Of a DNA stretch of 64,000 nucleotides, positions 26,397-36,847 are shown piece after piece; positions within the stretch are counted from its first letter, which is position 1; each line of letters begins with the position of its first letter. A program made the position numbers and the translations under genes. Source of the DNA: Palsa-504 sp963753225 (GTDB lineage: Bacteria; Actinomycetota; Actinomycetes; Streptosporangiales; Streptosporangiaceae); the NCBI GenBank assembly GCA_963753225.1, contig CAVWBQ010000024.1, forward strand, positions 1 to 64,000, in the 5' to 3' direction. A model generated the notes under the pieces. That model was not told the origin of the DNA. It ran no database searches and saw nothing but the letters and a program-made list of their open reading frames with translations.

Positions 26397-27221
26397 CTAC
26401 TGCTGTAGCCAGGCCAGCAGGTCGGCGTTGATGACGTCGGCGTGCGTGGTGGGCATGCCGTGCGGGTAGCCGTGGTAGGTCTTCAGGGTCCCGTTCTTGA
26501 CCAGCTTGGCCGACAGGGGGCCGGAGTCGGCGTAGGGCACGACCTGGTCGTCGTCGCCGTGCATGACGAGCACGGGCACGGTGATCTGCTTGAGGTCGTC
26601 GGTGAAGTCGGTCTGGGAGAACGCGACGATCCCGTCGTAGTGGGCCTTGGCGCCGCCCATCATGCCCTGCCGCCACCAGGCCTCGATGATCGCCTCCGAC
26701 GGCTGGGCACCGGGCCGGTTGTACCCGTAGAACGGCCCGGTCGGCAGGTCGCGGTAGAACCCGGTGCGGTTAGTCGCCACTTGCTCCTGCCACCCGTCGA
26801 AGACGCTCTTGGGCAGCCCGCCGGGGTTGGCGTCGGTCTGGAGCATCAGCGGCGGCACCGAGCTGATCAGCACGGCCCGGGCCACCCGGTCCTCGCCGTG
26901 CCGGCCGATGTAGTGGGCCACCTCGCCGCCGCCGGTCGAGTGGCCGACGTGGATCGCGTCGTGAAGATCGAGATGGCTGGTCACGGCGGCCAGGTCGTCG
27001 GCGTAGTGATCCATATCGTGGCCGTCGCCGGTCTGGGTGGATCGCCCGTGGCCGCGCCGGTCGTGGGCGATGACGCGATAGCCGTGCAGCAGGAAGAACA
27101 TCATCTGCGTGTCCCAGTCATCGGCCGACAGGGGCCAGCCGTGGCTGAACACGATCGGCTGACCGGTTCCCCAGTCCTTGTAGAAGATCTCCGCGCCATC
27201 GGCGGTAGTGATGGTGCCCAT
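26397..27221 (-). CDS. Alpha/beta hydrolase, cofactor-free haloperoxidase/esterase type
   Basis: The 274-residue protein has the full alpha/beta-hydrolase set. The oxyanion region is FSHGWPLSADDWD, the nucleophile Ser lies in VGHSTGGGEV, the acid Asp in VMHGDDDQVVPY, and the His in YPHGMPTTH. It closely follows the non-haem chloroperoxidase (bacterial perhydrolase) pattern, including HDRRGHGRS. Likely activities are ester hydrolysis and peracid formation. ATG 27221 follows AAAGGAA. It is transcribed with, or downstream of, the small membrane protein gene at 27314. Confidence 0.92.
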   Translation of the reverse strand: MGTITTADGAEIFYKDWGTGQPIVFSHGWPLSADDWDTQMMFFLLHGYRVIAHDRRGHGRSTQTGDGHDMDHYADDLAAVTSHLDLHDAIHVGHSTGGGEVAHYIGRHGEDRVARAVLISSVPPLMLQTDANPGGLPKSVFDGWQEQVATNRTGFYRDLPTGPFYGYNRPGAQPSEAIIEAWWRQGMMGGAKAHYDGIVAFSQTDFTDDLKQITVPVLVMHGDDDQVVPYADSGPLSAKLVKNGTLKTYHGYPHGMPTTHADVINADLLAWLQQ

Positions 27222-27313
27222 CTGGTGTTCCTTTCTATATGGTGCTGGTGCATGGGGGAAATACGGCGATCAGGGTGCCCCTACATACCCAGTCGGGTGA
27301 CCCGGTACAGCCG

Positions 27314-27535
27314 CTATCCCTCGGCGGCGCTGGCCTCCTCGACCTTCGCGGGCCCGCGCAGTACGTACGCGGCGCCCACCGCGATGACCGCGCCGGTCAC
27401 AGCCGCCATGGCCGGGAGCGGTCTGGGCGTTGTCGATGTCGATGAGCTCGATGTCATCGGCGTGAAACCGCCTGCGGCGCGCAGCGCGTCGGCGATCCCG
27501 GCGTGCAGCAGGCCCATGGCGGCGTAGGCTTTCAT
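27314..27535 (-). CDS. Small membrane protein of unknown function
   Basis: This 73-residue protein starts at ATG 27535 behind a strong AGGAGGAG site, which is the main reason to accept it. It has a Ser/Thr-rich middle and one hydrophobic segment (PAMAAVTGAVIAVGAAYVLRG) near the C-terminus, with an acidic end. It lies between the haloperoxidase and MmgE/PrpD genes on the same strand. No family is recognised. Confidence 0.6.
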   Translation of the reverse strand: MKAYAAMGLLHAGIADALRAAGGFTPMTSSSSTSTTPRPLPAMAAVTGAVIAVGAAYVLRGPAKVEEASAAEG

Positions 27536-27551
27536 CGCTCCTCCTGTGCTG

Positions 27552-29012
27552 TCAGTCGACGTGAATGCGGGCGAGCAGGGCCATCAGGTCGGTGACCTTG
27601 ATGTGCTCGAGTGAGTGGACCGCGTCCTTGATCTGGCTCGCGAGGTCGCTGTCGATGCGATCGGCGGTGAGCTGGTCGAACTTCTCGACCGCGTCGTTCC
27701 AGGTGAACGGCCGCGACGGCATCCCCGGATAGTCCTGCACCTCGTGCTCGAGCGTCGTGCCGTCCTTCAGCCGCACGGTGATCTTCGCCGGCATGCGGCG
27801 CGGGTATTGCGCGGTGTACGAGGCGTTCGGCCGTGCGGACACTTTCGTCAGAAGGGACTGGACGTCCGGGCGGTTGATGCGGTCGTCGGTGAACTGAGCA
27901 GGCATGACGTTCCCGTCCAGCAGCGCCACGGCGAGCAGGTAGCGCAGGTCGTGGTCCGCTTGTTCCTTCGAGGTCACGGCCGCCTCCGTGCCGTACAGCC
28001 CGCCGCCGGTGAAGTCGTAGGTGATCTGCGGGACCTCGGCGCCGATCGAGACGATGGTTCTGGGGTCGAACCCGGCGGCGGTATCCAGGCGGGGATGGTT
28101 CGCGGCCGCGAGCTCGATCATGCAGTAGACCGCCGACTGCGTGTGGATCTGGGCGTTGTACTTCTTGATCGTGCTGGAGACGACGCCCTCGTAGCCCTCG
28201 GCGTCCCAGTCGACGCGCAGGGGCCTGTCGAGCAGGTGGTCGAGGCCGAGGGGTCCCTCGACGACGCGCAGTGGCCCTTGGATCCCGCGGCGGGCTAGGA
28301 ACAGCGCGTTCATCGCGCCGAGCGCTGACTGCGCCGACGCGAGTCCCTTCCACTGAGACAGAGGCTTGGCGCGGATGACCGCAAAGGAGGCGTCGCTGGA
28401 GGCGGCCATCGCGATCGCGTTCGCGATCTGCGCCTCGGTCATGCCGAGCAGCCGCCCTGCCGCGGCGTTGTGCGAGAAGGCGAGCTGCGCGGTGTGATCG
28501 AAGCCGCGGGTCATGAAGTTGCCGTGGTCGACCAGGCGCGACTGGACCGTGTAACCGAGCGCCACGCCGAGCATCAGGTCACGGCCGGTGCCGCCGGCCA
28601 GCTCCGCGGCGGTCAGCGCGACGCCGAAGTTGTCCGCCGTGTGGCACGTCTCGGTCGGCGCGAGGAAGTTGTCCATGAAGTCCACATAGCGGACGAGCGC
28701 GGTGTGCCAGAACGCGGCGTAGACGGGATTGGCCGCGCCGCCGCCGATCAGCGTCACCCCGTGACCACCGCCGAAGTCCCTGACCTGGTCGCGGCACGCG
28801 CTGACCGGGCCGGCTCCCAGGGCCGCGATGGAGCACCCGAGGCAGTCCAGGATATGGACCGGAAGCTGCTGGCGCGACTGGGCAGAAAGGTCGCCGAACG
28901 TGGCCCGCGCCGCGTAGCGCGCGAGCGCCTGCACCTGCGTCTGGTGGCCGGCCGCGTGGACGCGTGGCGTGGACGCCGTCGCCGGGCTGGGTTGCTGGTG
29001 AGTCGATGTCAT
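27552..29012 (-). CDS. MmgE/PrpD family protein
   Basis: The 486-residue protein starts at ATG 29012 behind CCGGAGG and carries the MmgE/PrpD fold. Landmarks are LDCLGCSIAALGAGP, the DFMDNFLAPTETCHTADNFG region, GYTVQSRLVDHGNFMTRGFDHT, and the C-terminal cap with DDRINRPDVQSLLTKVSA and AKITVRLKDGTTLEHEV. PrpD members dehydrate 2-methylcitrate, and others act on iminodisuccinate or cis-aconitate. The neighbours here (permease, carboxymuconolactone-decarboxylase-like gene) do not form a methylcitrate cycle, so the substrate is open. Confidence 0.9.
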   Translation of the reverse strand: MTSTHQQPSPATASTPRVHAAGHQTQVQALARYAARATFGDLSAQSRQQLPVHILDCLGCSIAALGAGPVSACRDQVRDFGGGHGVTLIGGGAANPVYAAFWHTALVRYVDFMDNFLAPTETCHTADNFGVALTAAELAGGTGRDLMLGVALGYTVQSRLVDHGNFMTRGFDHTAQLAFSHNAAAGRLLGMTEAQIANAIAMAASSDASFAVIRAKPLSQWKGLASAQSALGAMNALFLARRGIQGPLRVVEGPLGLDHLLDRPLRVDWDAEGYEGVVSSTIKKYNAQIHTQSAVYCMIELAAANHPRLDTAAGFDPRTIVSIGAEVPQITYDFTGGGLYGTEAAVTSKEQADHDLRYLLAVALLDGNVMPAQFTDDRINRPDVQSLLTKVSARPNASYTAQYPRRMPAKITVRLKDGTTLEHEVQDYPGMPSRPFTWNDAVEKFDQLTADRIDSDLASQIKDAVHSLEHIKVTDLMALLARIHVD

Positions 29013-29047
29013 GAGAGACCTCCGGTTGTCAGCTGGGTAAGCGGGTG

Positions 29048-30150
29048 TCAGGTCAGGGCGATGAACGCGGCCAGGGTCAGGAGCGAGCCGACGCTGCTGA
29101 AGAGCACCACGGAGGCCATCTCGCGCTGCCCCTGCCGGTACTGGACGGCGAAGATCACGGCGGCCACGGGCGCCGGGAGCGCATTGGCCAGGACCGCTAG
29201 ACGCAGGTCCGTGTGCGCTATGCCGATCGCCGCGAGGATGACCCACAGCAGCGCAGGCGCCACGACGTTCCGCGCGGCGACGGCGCCGGCCACGAAGCGG
29301 CTCACGGTGATGCGCTGGGCGAACAGCACGATGCCGCTGGCGAACAGTGCGACGCCGGTGGTCGCGGACCCCAGCAGCTTCATCGCGTTGACGAGCACCT
29401 CCGGGAGCGGGACCCCGGCGACGACGAGCACCAGCGCCAGGACCGGCGCCCACACGACGGGTGCCGTCATCGCCGAGCGGACGTGCTGCCCCAGGCTCCC
29501 GGAGGCGGCGGCGGGTGCTGCCGGCGGCGGCCGGCTGCCGATGCGGGTGCCGCCTGCGCCTGCATCGCGGTGGCCGTCTGCCCGGCGCCCCCGGCAGCGA
29601 AGGCGGGCCTCAGCGGCAGCGCCGGCCGACGCCCCGGCTGCTGTGTGACCGGCGTGGCGACTCGCGGCGCGGTCGCGCTGGCCGCCGCCGATCCCGCAGC
29701 GGCGGACAGCACCACGAGCGTGACGGGAACCTCGATGACGTTCAGCACCAGCGCCCCGACGGCAACCGGAACTGCGGTCACGGACGGCCCATACAAGTAA
29801 CCGAGCACCACGACGCCCGCGAACGGGATGGCCGGAGCGCCGACAGCAAGCGCGGTAAGCGCCGACACCCCAGCCGGCCGGCGCAACGCGAACCGGACGA
29901 TCAGGAACGTCACCACATAGGTGCCGAGCATCCCCGCGGCGATCGCGGCAGCCAGACCAAGATCGCTGGTCAGCGTGCCCCGCTTGATCGTCACCATGCC
30001 CGCGAACAACATCAGCGGCAGCGCGTACAGCAAGACCATCCGGTTCAGCACCGATGCCTGCGCCGGAGTGAAGTCGTGACGCCAGCCGGCAAAAAACCCG
30101 AGCGCCAACGTCACGATAAGCGGCAGAAGCGCGCCGACCACCGCATTCAT
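29048..30150 (-). CDS. AEC-type (auxin efflux carrier/malonate) permease, split by a frameshift near 29500
   Basis: Two frames make one permease. The first (30150-29467) supplies about five membrane segments (ALLPLIVTLALGFFAGW, LLYALPLMLFAGMV, PFAGVVVLGYLYG). The second (29470-29048) supplies the remaining ones (LALVLVVAGVPLPEVLVNAMKLLG, TGVALFASGIVLF, LFSSVGSLLTLAAFIAL). The join falls in the central cytoplasmic loop, and the second frame continues upstream of its ATG with sensible sequence (GSLGQHVRSAM). The offset matches one missing base, as in other genes here. A four-base ATGA overlap at 29467-29470 could allow two coupled half-proteins, but a single 10-helix carrier is the family norm. 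Confidence 0.8.
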
Positions 30151-30251
30151 CGAGGACCTGCCGGATCGAGGAGGGCGGGCACGGTCACGATGCCCTTTTG
30201 CGGGTCGATCAGGACCAGCGCGGAATGCTCGCCGGTAGCGATCGCTGACAT
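30147..30251 (-). pseudogene. N-terminal stub of an isochorismatase-family cysteine hydrolase
   Basis: A 34-codon frame starts at ATG 30251 behind AAAGGAGCTAAGCC and reads MSAIATGEHSALVLIDPQKG before stopping in an ATGA overlap with the permease start. The ALVLIDPQKGIV segment with its Asp is the first strand of the isochorismatase fold, whose members are normally about 180-220 residues. The remainder is absent, so this is a deletion remnant or a leader peptide that now drives translation of the permease. Confidence 0.55.
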
Positions 30252-30524
30252 GGCTTAGCTCCTTTGACTGCTCCCGGCTGCGGGAACAACGGGTACATGC
30301 TGCGCTTTAGCCGAGGGCAGCGAGGACGGTCGGACTGCCGCGCGGCTCGGATACTCGCGAGGGCCGCGCCCAGCCGGGTTTCCCCCCGTGTAGGGGCAGC
30401 GACCCGGCGCGGGCGTGCGCCTGCCCGCCAAGGAAGATGGCTTACTCGCGACTGACTGTTGCGTGGTCCGGGTGTCCCCAGCGTCGCGCCGGCCGCCGGG
30501 TCGACCGGGACCGGCAGGCGTTCG

Positions 30525-31094
30525 TCAGATCGGAGAAGTCCGGTTGCCGATCTTGTCGGTGGTCTCCAGCGGCACCCTCGTGCCGTTGAGGAAGAGGCTG
30601 AGCAGGTTGAACCAGGCGATCATGGCTACGTATCTCCGGGTGGTGACCGCGCCGAAGGTGTCCAGCAGCGCGGTGAGCGTCTCGTCGGTGAGAGTGTGGG
30701 CCTGGGAAAGTTCGTCGGTAGCCCGGCAGATCAGCACGTATTCGGGGTCGATTCCGGTCACCGAACCGTCTGAGGCGGCGGCGGAGATGTCGGCGTCGCT
30801 CAGCCCTGCGTTGCCGGCCATCGTCGTGTTCGCCTGCCACTCGTAGGGTGTGTCGAGCACTTTGGCGGCCCGCAGGATGATCATCTCGCGGTGCTTGGCG
30901 TCGATGTCCTTGGTCCCGAAGATGGCGTTCACCATGCCGATCAGTGCCGGGTACAGGTCCCCCGTGCCGGCGAACATCTTGATGACGTTCAGGGCGGTGC
31001 CGGGATCGTAGGTGTCGCCGACGACCGAACGGATGGCGTCATCGTCGGGAAGGGGAACGCTCACTGTCGAGGTGTAGCTGGTCGGATGGTTCAT
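30525..31094 (-). CDS. Carboxymuconolactone decarboxylase (AhpD-like) family protein
   Basis: The 189-residue protein starts most plausibly at ATG 31094 (MNHPTSYTSTVSVPLPDDD), because longer upstream frames add low-complexity sequence. The core AIFGTKDIDAKHREMIILRAAKVLDTPYEWQANTTMA is the CMD/AhpD helical fold, with Glu and His in the usual place but without the AhpD Cys-x-x-Cys pair. It may be a decarboxylase-like or peroxidase-related enzyme. A closing segment DTFGAVTTRRYVAMIAWFNLL is also family-typical. Confidence 0.85.
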   Translation of the reverse strand: MNHPTSYTSTVSVPLPDDDAIRSVVGDTYDPGTALNVIKMFAGTGDLYPALIGMVNAIFGTKDIDAKHREMIILRAAKVLDTPYEWQANTTMAGNAGLSDADISAAASDGSVTGIDPEYVLICRATDELSQAHTLTDETLTALLDTFGAVTTRRYVAMIAWFNLLSLFLNGTRVPLETTDKIGNRTSPI

Positions 31095-31276
31095 CGCAGG
31101 CTCATTTCTCGCTGCTGTGCCGGGTGTGTCACTGCCTGGCCGGTCGTCGTGATCGGGTGGTGGCGTCGCTGCGATTGTCGGCTGGGCAGGGCTGCGCTCG
31201 CCTCCGTCAGTGCACAGGTGCAACTGACCAGGATTCGCCGGCAGAATGCTGGGTCCGGGCCAGGCTGGCGGAGCGG

Positions 31277-34079
31277 CTAGCGCGGCCCGGCGGTGTCCGG
31301 GCCGGCGGGCAGCACGCGGTCGAGCTGGCTCCGGGAGCCGATGCCGAGCTTGGTGAACACGTTGCTCAGGTGATACGCGGCCGTCCGCGGGCTGATGAAC
31401 AGCCGGGCGCCGATCTCCGGGTTGGACAGCCCGTCCCGGGCCAGCCGCGCGACCTGCGCCTCCTGCGTGGTCAGCGCCTTACCGGCCCCGGCGAGGCGGG
31501 CGGCCGGGACGGTGCGCTTGCGGACAGTCTCTCCGGTGGCCCGCAGCTCGCGCCGGGCCCGTTCGGCGAACGCGGCCATGCCCATCGCGTCCAGCATCCG
31601 GTGCGCGGTGCGCAGCTGCTCCCGCGCGTCCATGCGGCGGCCCTGCCGGCGCAGCCACTCCCCGTACAGCAGGTGCGACCGGGCCAGCTGGGCGCGGAGC
31701 CGGGTCCGGCCCAGCCGCTCGACCGACTCCTGGTAGAACCCGTCGGCGGCCTCGCCGTCGCTGAGCAGGGCGCGGATGCGGGCCTCGATCCCTAGCGCCC
31801 ATTCGGTGGGGGTCACCCGGGTGCGTTCGGACTGCCAGTCCAGCGCGGCTTGGATCAGCTCTACGTCGCCGGTCCTGGCCGCCGCCTCGGCCAGCTCGGC
31901 CACGACCAGGCCGAGCGCCATATCGTCGCTCTCAAAGGCCTGCCAGGCGGCGTCACGCGCGGCGTCGTAGCGGCCCAGGCCGTTGTCCAGCACCGCCGTC
32001 GCGAACGCCGCGAAGCTGGTCAGCACGCCCCGGCCGCGTCTGGTCGCCATCTGGGCGGTGGCCTGGATCAACTCGGAGGCCTCATGCTCGCGTCCCTGCC
32101 AGGCCGCGAGCAGCAGCGTGTTATCCGGCGGGGCGGGTTGCCGGTCGCCTCCGCGATCAGGCGATTTTCTTCGATCAGCTGCTCCGCCGCGGCCAGCTCG
32201 CCGGCGAGCAGGTGGATCAGGCCGAGGATGTTGATGGCAAGCTGCAACTGGACGAGGGCGCCCATATCACGGGCGATCTGAACCTGGCGGACGGCCAGGG
32301 CATGCCCGGATTCGAAGTCCCACAGCTCCATCGCGATGAGGGTGCCTCGGCTCTCCCGCCGGCCAGCCAGAGCCAGCGCCGGGCATCGCCGGCGTCGGCG
32401 TCCAGGGTGACAAGCAGCTCCAGTGCCCGGGTCAGCGCCGCCGCGGCCGCCGCGTGCCCCTCGGCCAGCCGCAGCGCGAGCGCGTCGAGCAGCACGTCGA
32501 CCGCACGCGGCGGGTCGGGGCCGGGCGGTGCGGCCCGCGCGGCCTCGGCCGCCTCCCGCACGCCGCCGGGCCGGCCCAGATCGCCGGCAAACATCGCAGC
32601 CGCGATCGCCTCCAGATGCGTCTCGCGGGCCAGGGCGGGGTCGAGCGGCTCGAGAAGCCGGGCCGCCGGACAGCAGCAGCCGGGCCGCGTCGCTGGCGCG
32701 ACCCTGGTCGTCGGCGATCTGCCCGCGCAGACGCTCCACCTTGGCGGCCTGCAGCGCGTCCAGCGGGCCGGCCTCGGCCGCGACCAGCAGGCCCAGCGCC
32801 GCATCCAGCGCGCCGGCGTCCCGTTTGGCCCGGGCCGCGGCGATCAGCCGCTGCGCCCGGCGCACCGGGTCGGGGGTCAGCAGCGCCGCCCGCTCCAAGA
32901 ACGCGGCCGCCGCGGCCAGCCCGCCGCGGTCCTGCGCCCGGCCCGCGGAGCGCTCCAGCTCGGCCGCGACGTCCTCATCCGGGCCCGGCGCGGCCTGGGC
33001 CCGGTGCCAGGCCCGGCGATCGGGATCAGCGGCCGGGTCGGTGGCCTCCGCCAGCGCCGCATGCACCTGTTGCCTCTGCTGCACCGGCACCGACCGGTAG
33101 GCCGCCGACCGCGCCAGCGGATGCCGGAACCGCACCCGCGCGCCGAACTGCACCAGCCCCGCCCCCACCGCCGGCGCCCCCGCCTGGACCGGGATCCCTA
33201 GCCGTCCAGCAGCCCGCCACACCAGCAGCGGATCACCAGACGGATCCGCCGCCGCCACCGCTAGCAGCCGCCGCGTCTGCTCCGGCAGGGCCTGCCAGCT
33301 GCCGCCGGAAGCTGTCCTCGATCCGGCCCGGCAGTGGCCCCGCCTCGGGCAGCCCGAAGCCGCCCGCCAGCTCGGCCGGCGCCATCCCCCGCGGCAACTC
33401 CAGCAACGCCAACGGATTACCCCGCGTCTCGGCCACGATCAGGTCCCGGACCCGCGCATCCACCGGCCCGGTCAGCACTGAGTCCAGCAGCGCCGCGCGT
33501 CCTCCTTGCCCAGCCCTTCCACGGCCAGCTCCGGCAGCCCGGCCAGCTCCGCGCCCGTCACCCGGGCCGCGAACACCAGGCCGACCGGATCGGCGGCCAG
33601 CCGCCGCGCCGCGAACCCCAGCGCCTGACCGAGGCCCGGTCCAGCCACTGTTCGTCATCGACCACGCAGATCAGCGGCCGCTCGCCGGCGACCTCCGACA
33701 CCAGCCCCAGCACCGCCAGGCCCACCAGGAACCGGTCCGGCGCTGGGCCCGCGCTGAGGCCGAACGCGGTCTGCAGCGCCTCTCGCTGCGGCCCCGGCAA
33801 CCGGTCAATGCGGTCCAGCAACGGCGCCAGCAGCTGATGCAGCCCGGCGAACGCCAGCTCCATCTCCGACTGGACCCCAGTGGCTCGTGCCACCCGGCAC
33901 CCCGGCGCGTGCCCGGCCAGGTAGTCCATCAACGCGGACTTGCCCACCCCCGGCTCACCGCGCACCACCAGCACCCGGCTTCCGCCCGCCCGTACCACAA
34001 CAATGAGCTGATCGAGAACTCCGCGTTCCCCGCGCCGGTCCGTCAGCCCGCCGCGCCCGCCCCCGGCGCGAATCTTCAC
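31277..34079 (-). pseudogene. Large LuxR-family ATP-binding (LAL) transcriptional regulator, broken by several frameshifts
   Basis: Pieces in different minus-strand frames add up to one LAL protein of about 930 residues. The N-terminal ATPase has Walker A VVRGEPGVGKSALMDYL and Walker B LICVVDDEQWLD (34079 to about 33620). It is followed by ETRGNPLALLELPRGM (around 33400), a TPR-like helical region (33250-32070), and the C-terminal LuxR helix-turn-helix LTTQEAQVARLARDGLSNPEIGARLFISPRTAAYHL ending at 31277. At least five frame changes lie between, near 33620, 33500, 33290, 32670, 32345 and 32130. Some may be sequence errors, but the density suggests the gene is dead or that this segment was badly sequenced. 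Confidence 0.82.
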
Positions 34080-34439
34080 CCATCAGCCCGGTACTACCCA
34101 GCATCCATGGCGATGGCGCCCCGGCCAGCTGGACAACGCAGGGACACCGCACCTCGCGGGCACCCGCGTTGATCCCGCAAGCTGACTGCCGACCCAGCGC
34201 GAGCTTCCAGCCATCTCCACGGACGCCTCCAAGACCCGCTTGTCAGCGGGCAGGAATAGCTTGCTGACCAGCTTAGCCAGCAGGTAGCCGTCGGCGCCAC
34301 ACATGCAGCCGCCCCGGCCGAGCAGCGTGCCATAGCGGCGATCAGGGCCGCGGCGCGGACGCGGCGAGCTTCGCGGAGCCAGGTCATGGTCTGGCCGAAC
34401 TGCCGGGCCTGACCGAGATCGGTCATGATCCGCCTCGGC

Positions 34440-35050
34440 GTCGTCGCGGCCGGGCCCGCGGTGCGCATCGCCGACGGCACCCAGGCCAGCGCGGGGACCT
34501 GATCCTCTGCACCCGCAACGACCGTACGGTCCATGCCAGGGAGCCAGGCCGCACGCTGGCCAATGGTGATCTGCTCCGCATCGAGCAGGTCACCGCCGCA
34601 GGGCTGATCGTCCGCCAGGCCCTGGACGCCGACCCGGCCACGGGGCAGCGGCAGTGGACCGACCGCACTTTCCTGTACCAACATTTCAGCGATGCTGAAC
34701 TGGGGGTATGCGGTCACCGACCCACGTTGCCCAAGGCCGCACCGTGACTGGCGGGCGGGCCGTGATCGCCGGACCGAGGACCGCCAGCACGCTTACGTGG
34801 CCTAAGCTGTGGCACCGACACCAACACTGCCTACGTGTTCACCGTCTCGCCGAAGCTCGCCGACCCGTCCGGGCCCACGGCCAGCGCCAGAGCTGGCGCG
34901 TTACGACCGGATCACCGCCGAACGCACGGTTCAGCAGGCCGCCGTGGCGACTGAGACCCAGCACGCGCTCGCCGTGCTGTCCGGCGTATTGGACCGAAAC
35001 GGCCGAGCTGTCCGCGCCCCTACATCGTGCAGCACCAGCTGCCTGAGGCG
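34440..35050 (+). pseudogene. Remnant of a MobF-type conjugative relaxase/helicase (TraA/TrwC C-terminal region)
   Basis: Fragments in shifting plus-strand frames match the helicase end of actinobacterial TraA-like relaxases. They are DLILCTRNDRTVHAREPGRTLANGDLLRIEQV (34490-34600), then AQGRTVTGGRAVIAG with RQHAYVA (34720-34800), GTDTNTAYVFTVSPKLADPS (34807-34870), and PAPELARYDRITAERTVQQAAVATETQHALAVLSGVLDRNGRA (34870-35010). At least three frame changes break it, and the relaxase domain is missing. It suggests that a conjugative element once occupied this region. Confidence 0.6.
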
Positions 35051-35924
35051 GCACCCAGTTTCCCGCTCGCGCCTGCGGGCTTTCACGAGTCATTCTGCGC
35101 CGACATCCCGGCCGATGACGCCGCGTCCTACGCGATCTCCCAGCGCCCTCTCGCCGGTGTCGCGCTCGCCGAGGCCACGCCGACCCCGGCGTGGCGCACC
35201 GTCCGGCCTGGGCGGCGCTCGGGACTGCCCACCGGGTATCGACCCCGGCGTCCACCGCTTCAGCTCCAGCGCATGGGCGCGACGGCGACCGAGATCACAG
35301 GGGATCGCAGGTTGTCTCTATCTCCCACCCAGGGAAGTAGCGGAGGTCATCGTGACCGCAGTCCGTGCCTGCGCCGGACATCGGCCTGATCTGAGGACCG
35401 TCAGAAATCGTACTGACACTCCCGCCGCTCGCGGAGCTGCGTCGAACCGCCCGGCCCCGCGTAGGGTCGGCCATGGGTCTCCAGGGTCAACGGGCTCACG
35501 TCGTAGCTCGGCCTTCACCTTGAACCGTGTGACCCAGATCCTGGTACAAAATGCAAACTAGGGCTACCCGATGTCCAGCGGCAGGCTCGCCCGCCCAGCC
35601 GGCGCCGACTGCCGGCGGCGCAGGAACGACGCCAGCCCGCCCGAGCCGGACAGCAGGTCCACCGCCTTCGTGGTAGACCTTCACTCGCGGGATCGTGGGC
35701 TGGGCGGGCCGCTACTAACCGCGGGGGCGTCACTATGCCGGGTCCGGAGCCCTCCACCGGCAGGTATCTGGGCGACTCGCCTCGGTACACGACCCCGCGC
35801 CACCAGGTGCGGCCTTGAACAGGTCTCGGAGAAATCTAAGGGGATACAGCGACCGGAGGTCAGGTCCGGTCTCATTGCAACCCGGGGGGTTCCAGCCGGC
35901 ATTAAAATGACCGGGAGCCGGACA
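35051..35924. other. Non-coding or unrecognisable stretch between relaxase remnant and lectin gene
   Basis: No frame here gives recognisable protein or a ribosome binding site. GC content falls toward the right as the lectin gene is approached. It is probably decayed mobile-element DNA. Confidence 0.4.
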
Positions 35925-36847
35925 TCACCCGGTTGAGATCACCGTGGGTGAGCCTTGTATACCACCTACGCTCGGAACCGGGTTATCGAGATCCAGTTTC
36001 GTCATCAAGCGGGAGAACCCAAACGGAAAGACGCTCCCGATGGGGACATTTGAGCAGAAGACAAAAAGATCACTGTTCCGGGCTATTGCCGACGGTGAAC
36101 CCGCCATGCTGTTGTTGGGTCTCGCCATGTCGCGATCGTCCTGGACAATCGTACTTCCCTGCCACCCCAAATCCGGGACGGTAGACCGCGTAATCAAGCA
36201 GCCCGTCTTGAGAGTATCCTGGTGGAAGATGTAGAGATCGGTGCCGTAGACTACGGACGAGGGTGATTCCGACAGTCCCGCGTTCGGAAGCTGCGTATCG
36301 GGCTGCCACCCCAATCCGGAAAGGTAGGCCGAGTACCAAAGCTCCCCGTTTTCATAGCCTCCCTGGTGGAAGACGTAGAGATCGGTGCCGTAGACTACGG
36401 CCGAGGGTGATTTCGACATTCCCACGTTCGAGAGCTGCGTATCGGGCTGCCACCCCGATCCGGGATGGTAGACCGAGACCAAAGCTCCCCGTTGGGAACT
36501 CCGGGGGATCCTCCCTGGTGGAAGACGTAGAGATCGTCGCCGTAGACTACTGCTGAGGGTGATTCCGTCACTGTTACGTTCGGAACTTGCGTATCGGGCT
36601 GCCAGTTCGCGCCATCGAAGTACGAGAACCAAAGCGCACCGGTCCCCCCGATAGGATTCAGCATGTTGCTGTCGTATCCCTGGTGGAAGACATGAAGACG
36701 ACCGTTCCAGACTACTGCTGAGGGTGATTCCGCTATTCCCACGTTCGGAACCTGCGTATCGGGCTGCCAGGACCCCCTTGCGTCATCGTAGACCGTGTAA
36801 TAAAGCTGCGCGAAAAAGCCCGACTGGTGGAATGCAAAAAGACTCAT
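35925..36847 (-). CDS. Six-bladed beta-propeller lectin-like protein; apparent frameshift near 36475
   Basis: ATG 36847 follows a strong AAGGAGCTAGC site. The protein is made of repeats of about 48 residues with the pattern W-QPDTQ-PNVG-(S/T)ESPSAVVYG-DLYVFHQG. Six copies of the SPS/SPT strand and six FHQ/FCS strands are present. The first repeat lacks its front half and the last lacks its back half, so the termini can complete one blade together (velcro closure). The layout resembles six-bladed fucose-binding and PLL-type lectins. One missing base near 36475 separates NGELW from SVYHPGSGW, and about 307 residues result. GC content is lower than in the core genome, which suggests transfer. 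No signal peptide is seen. Confidence 0.7.
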
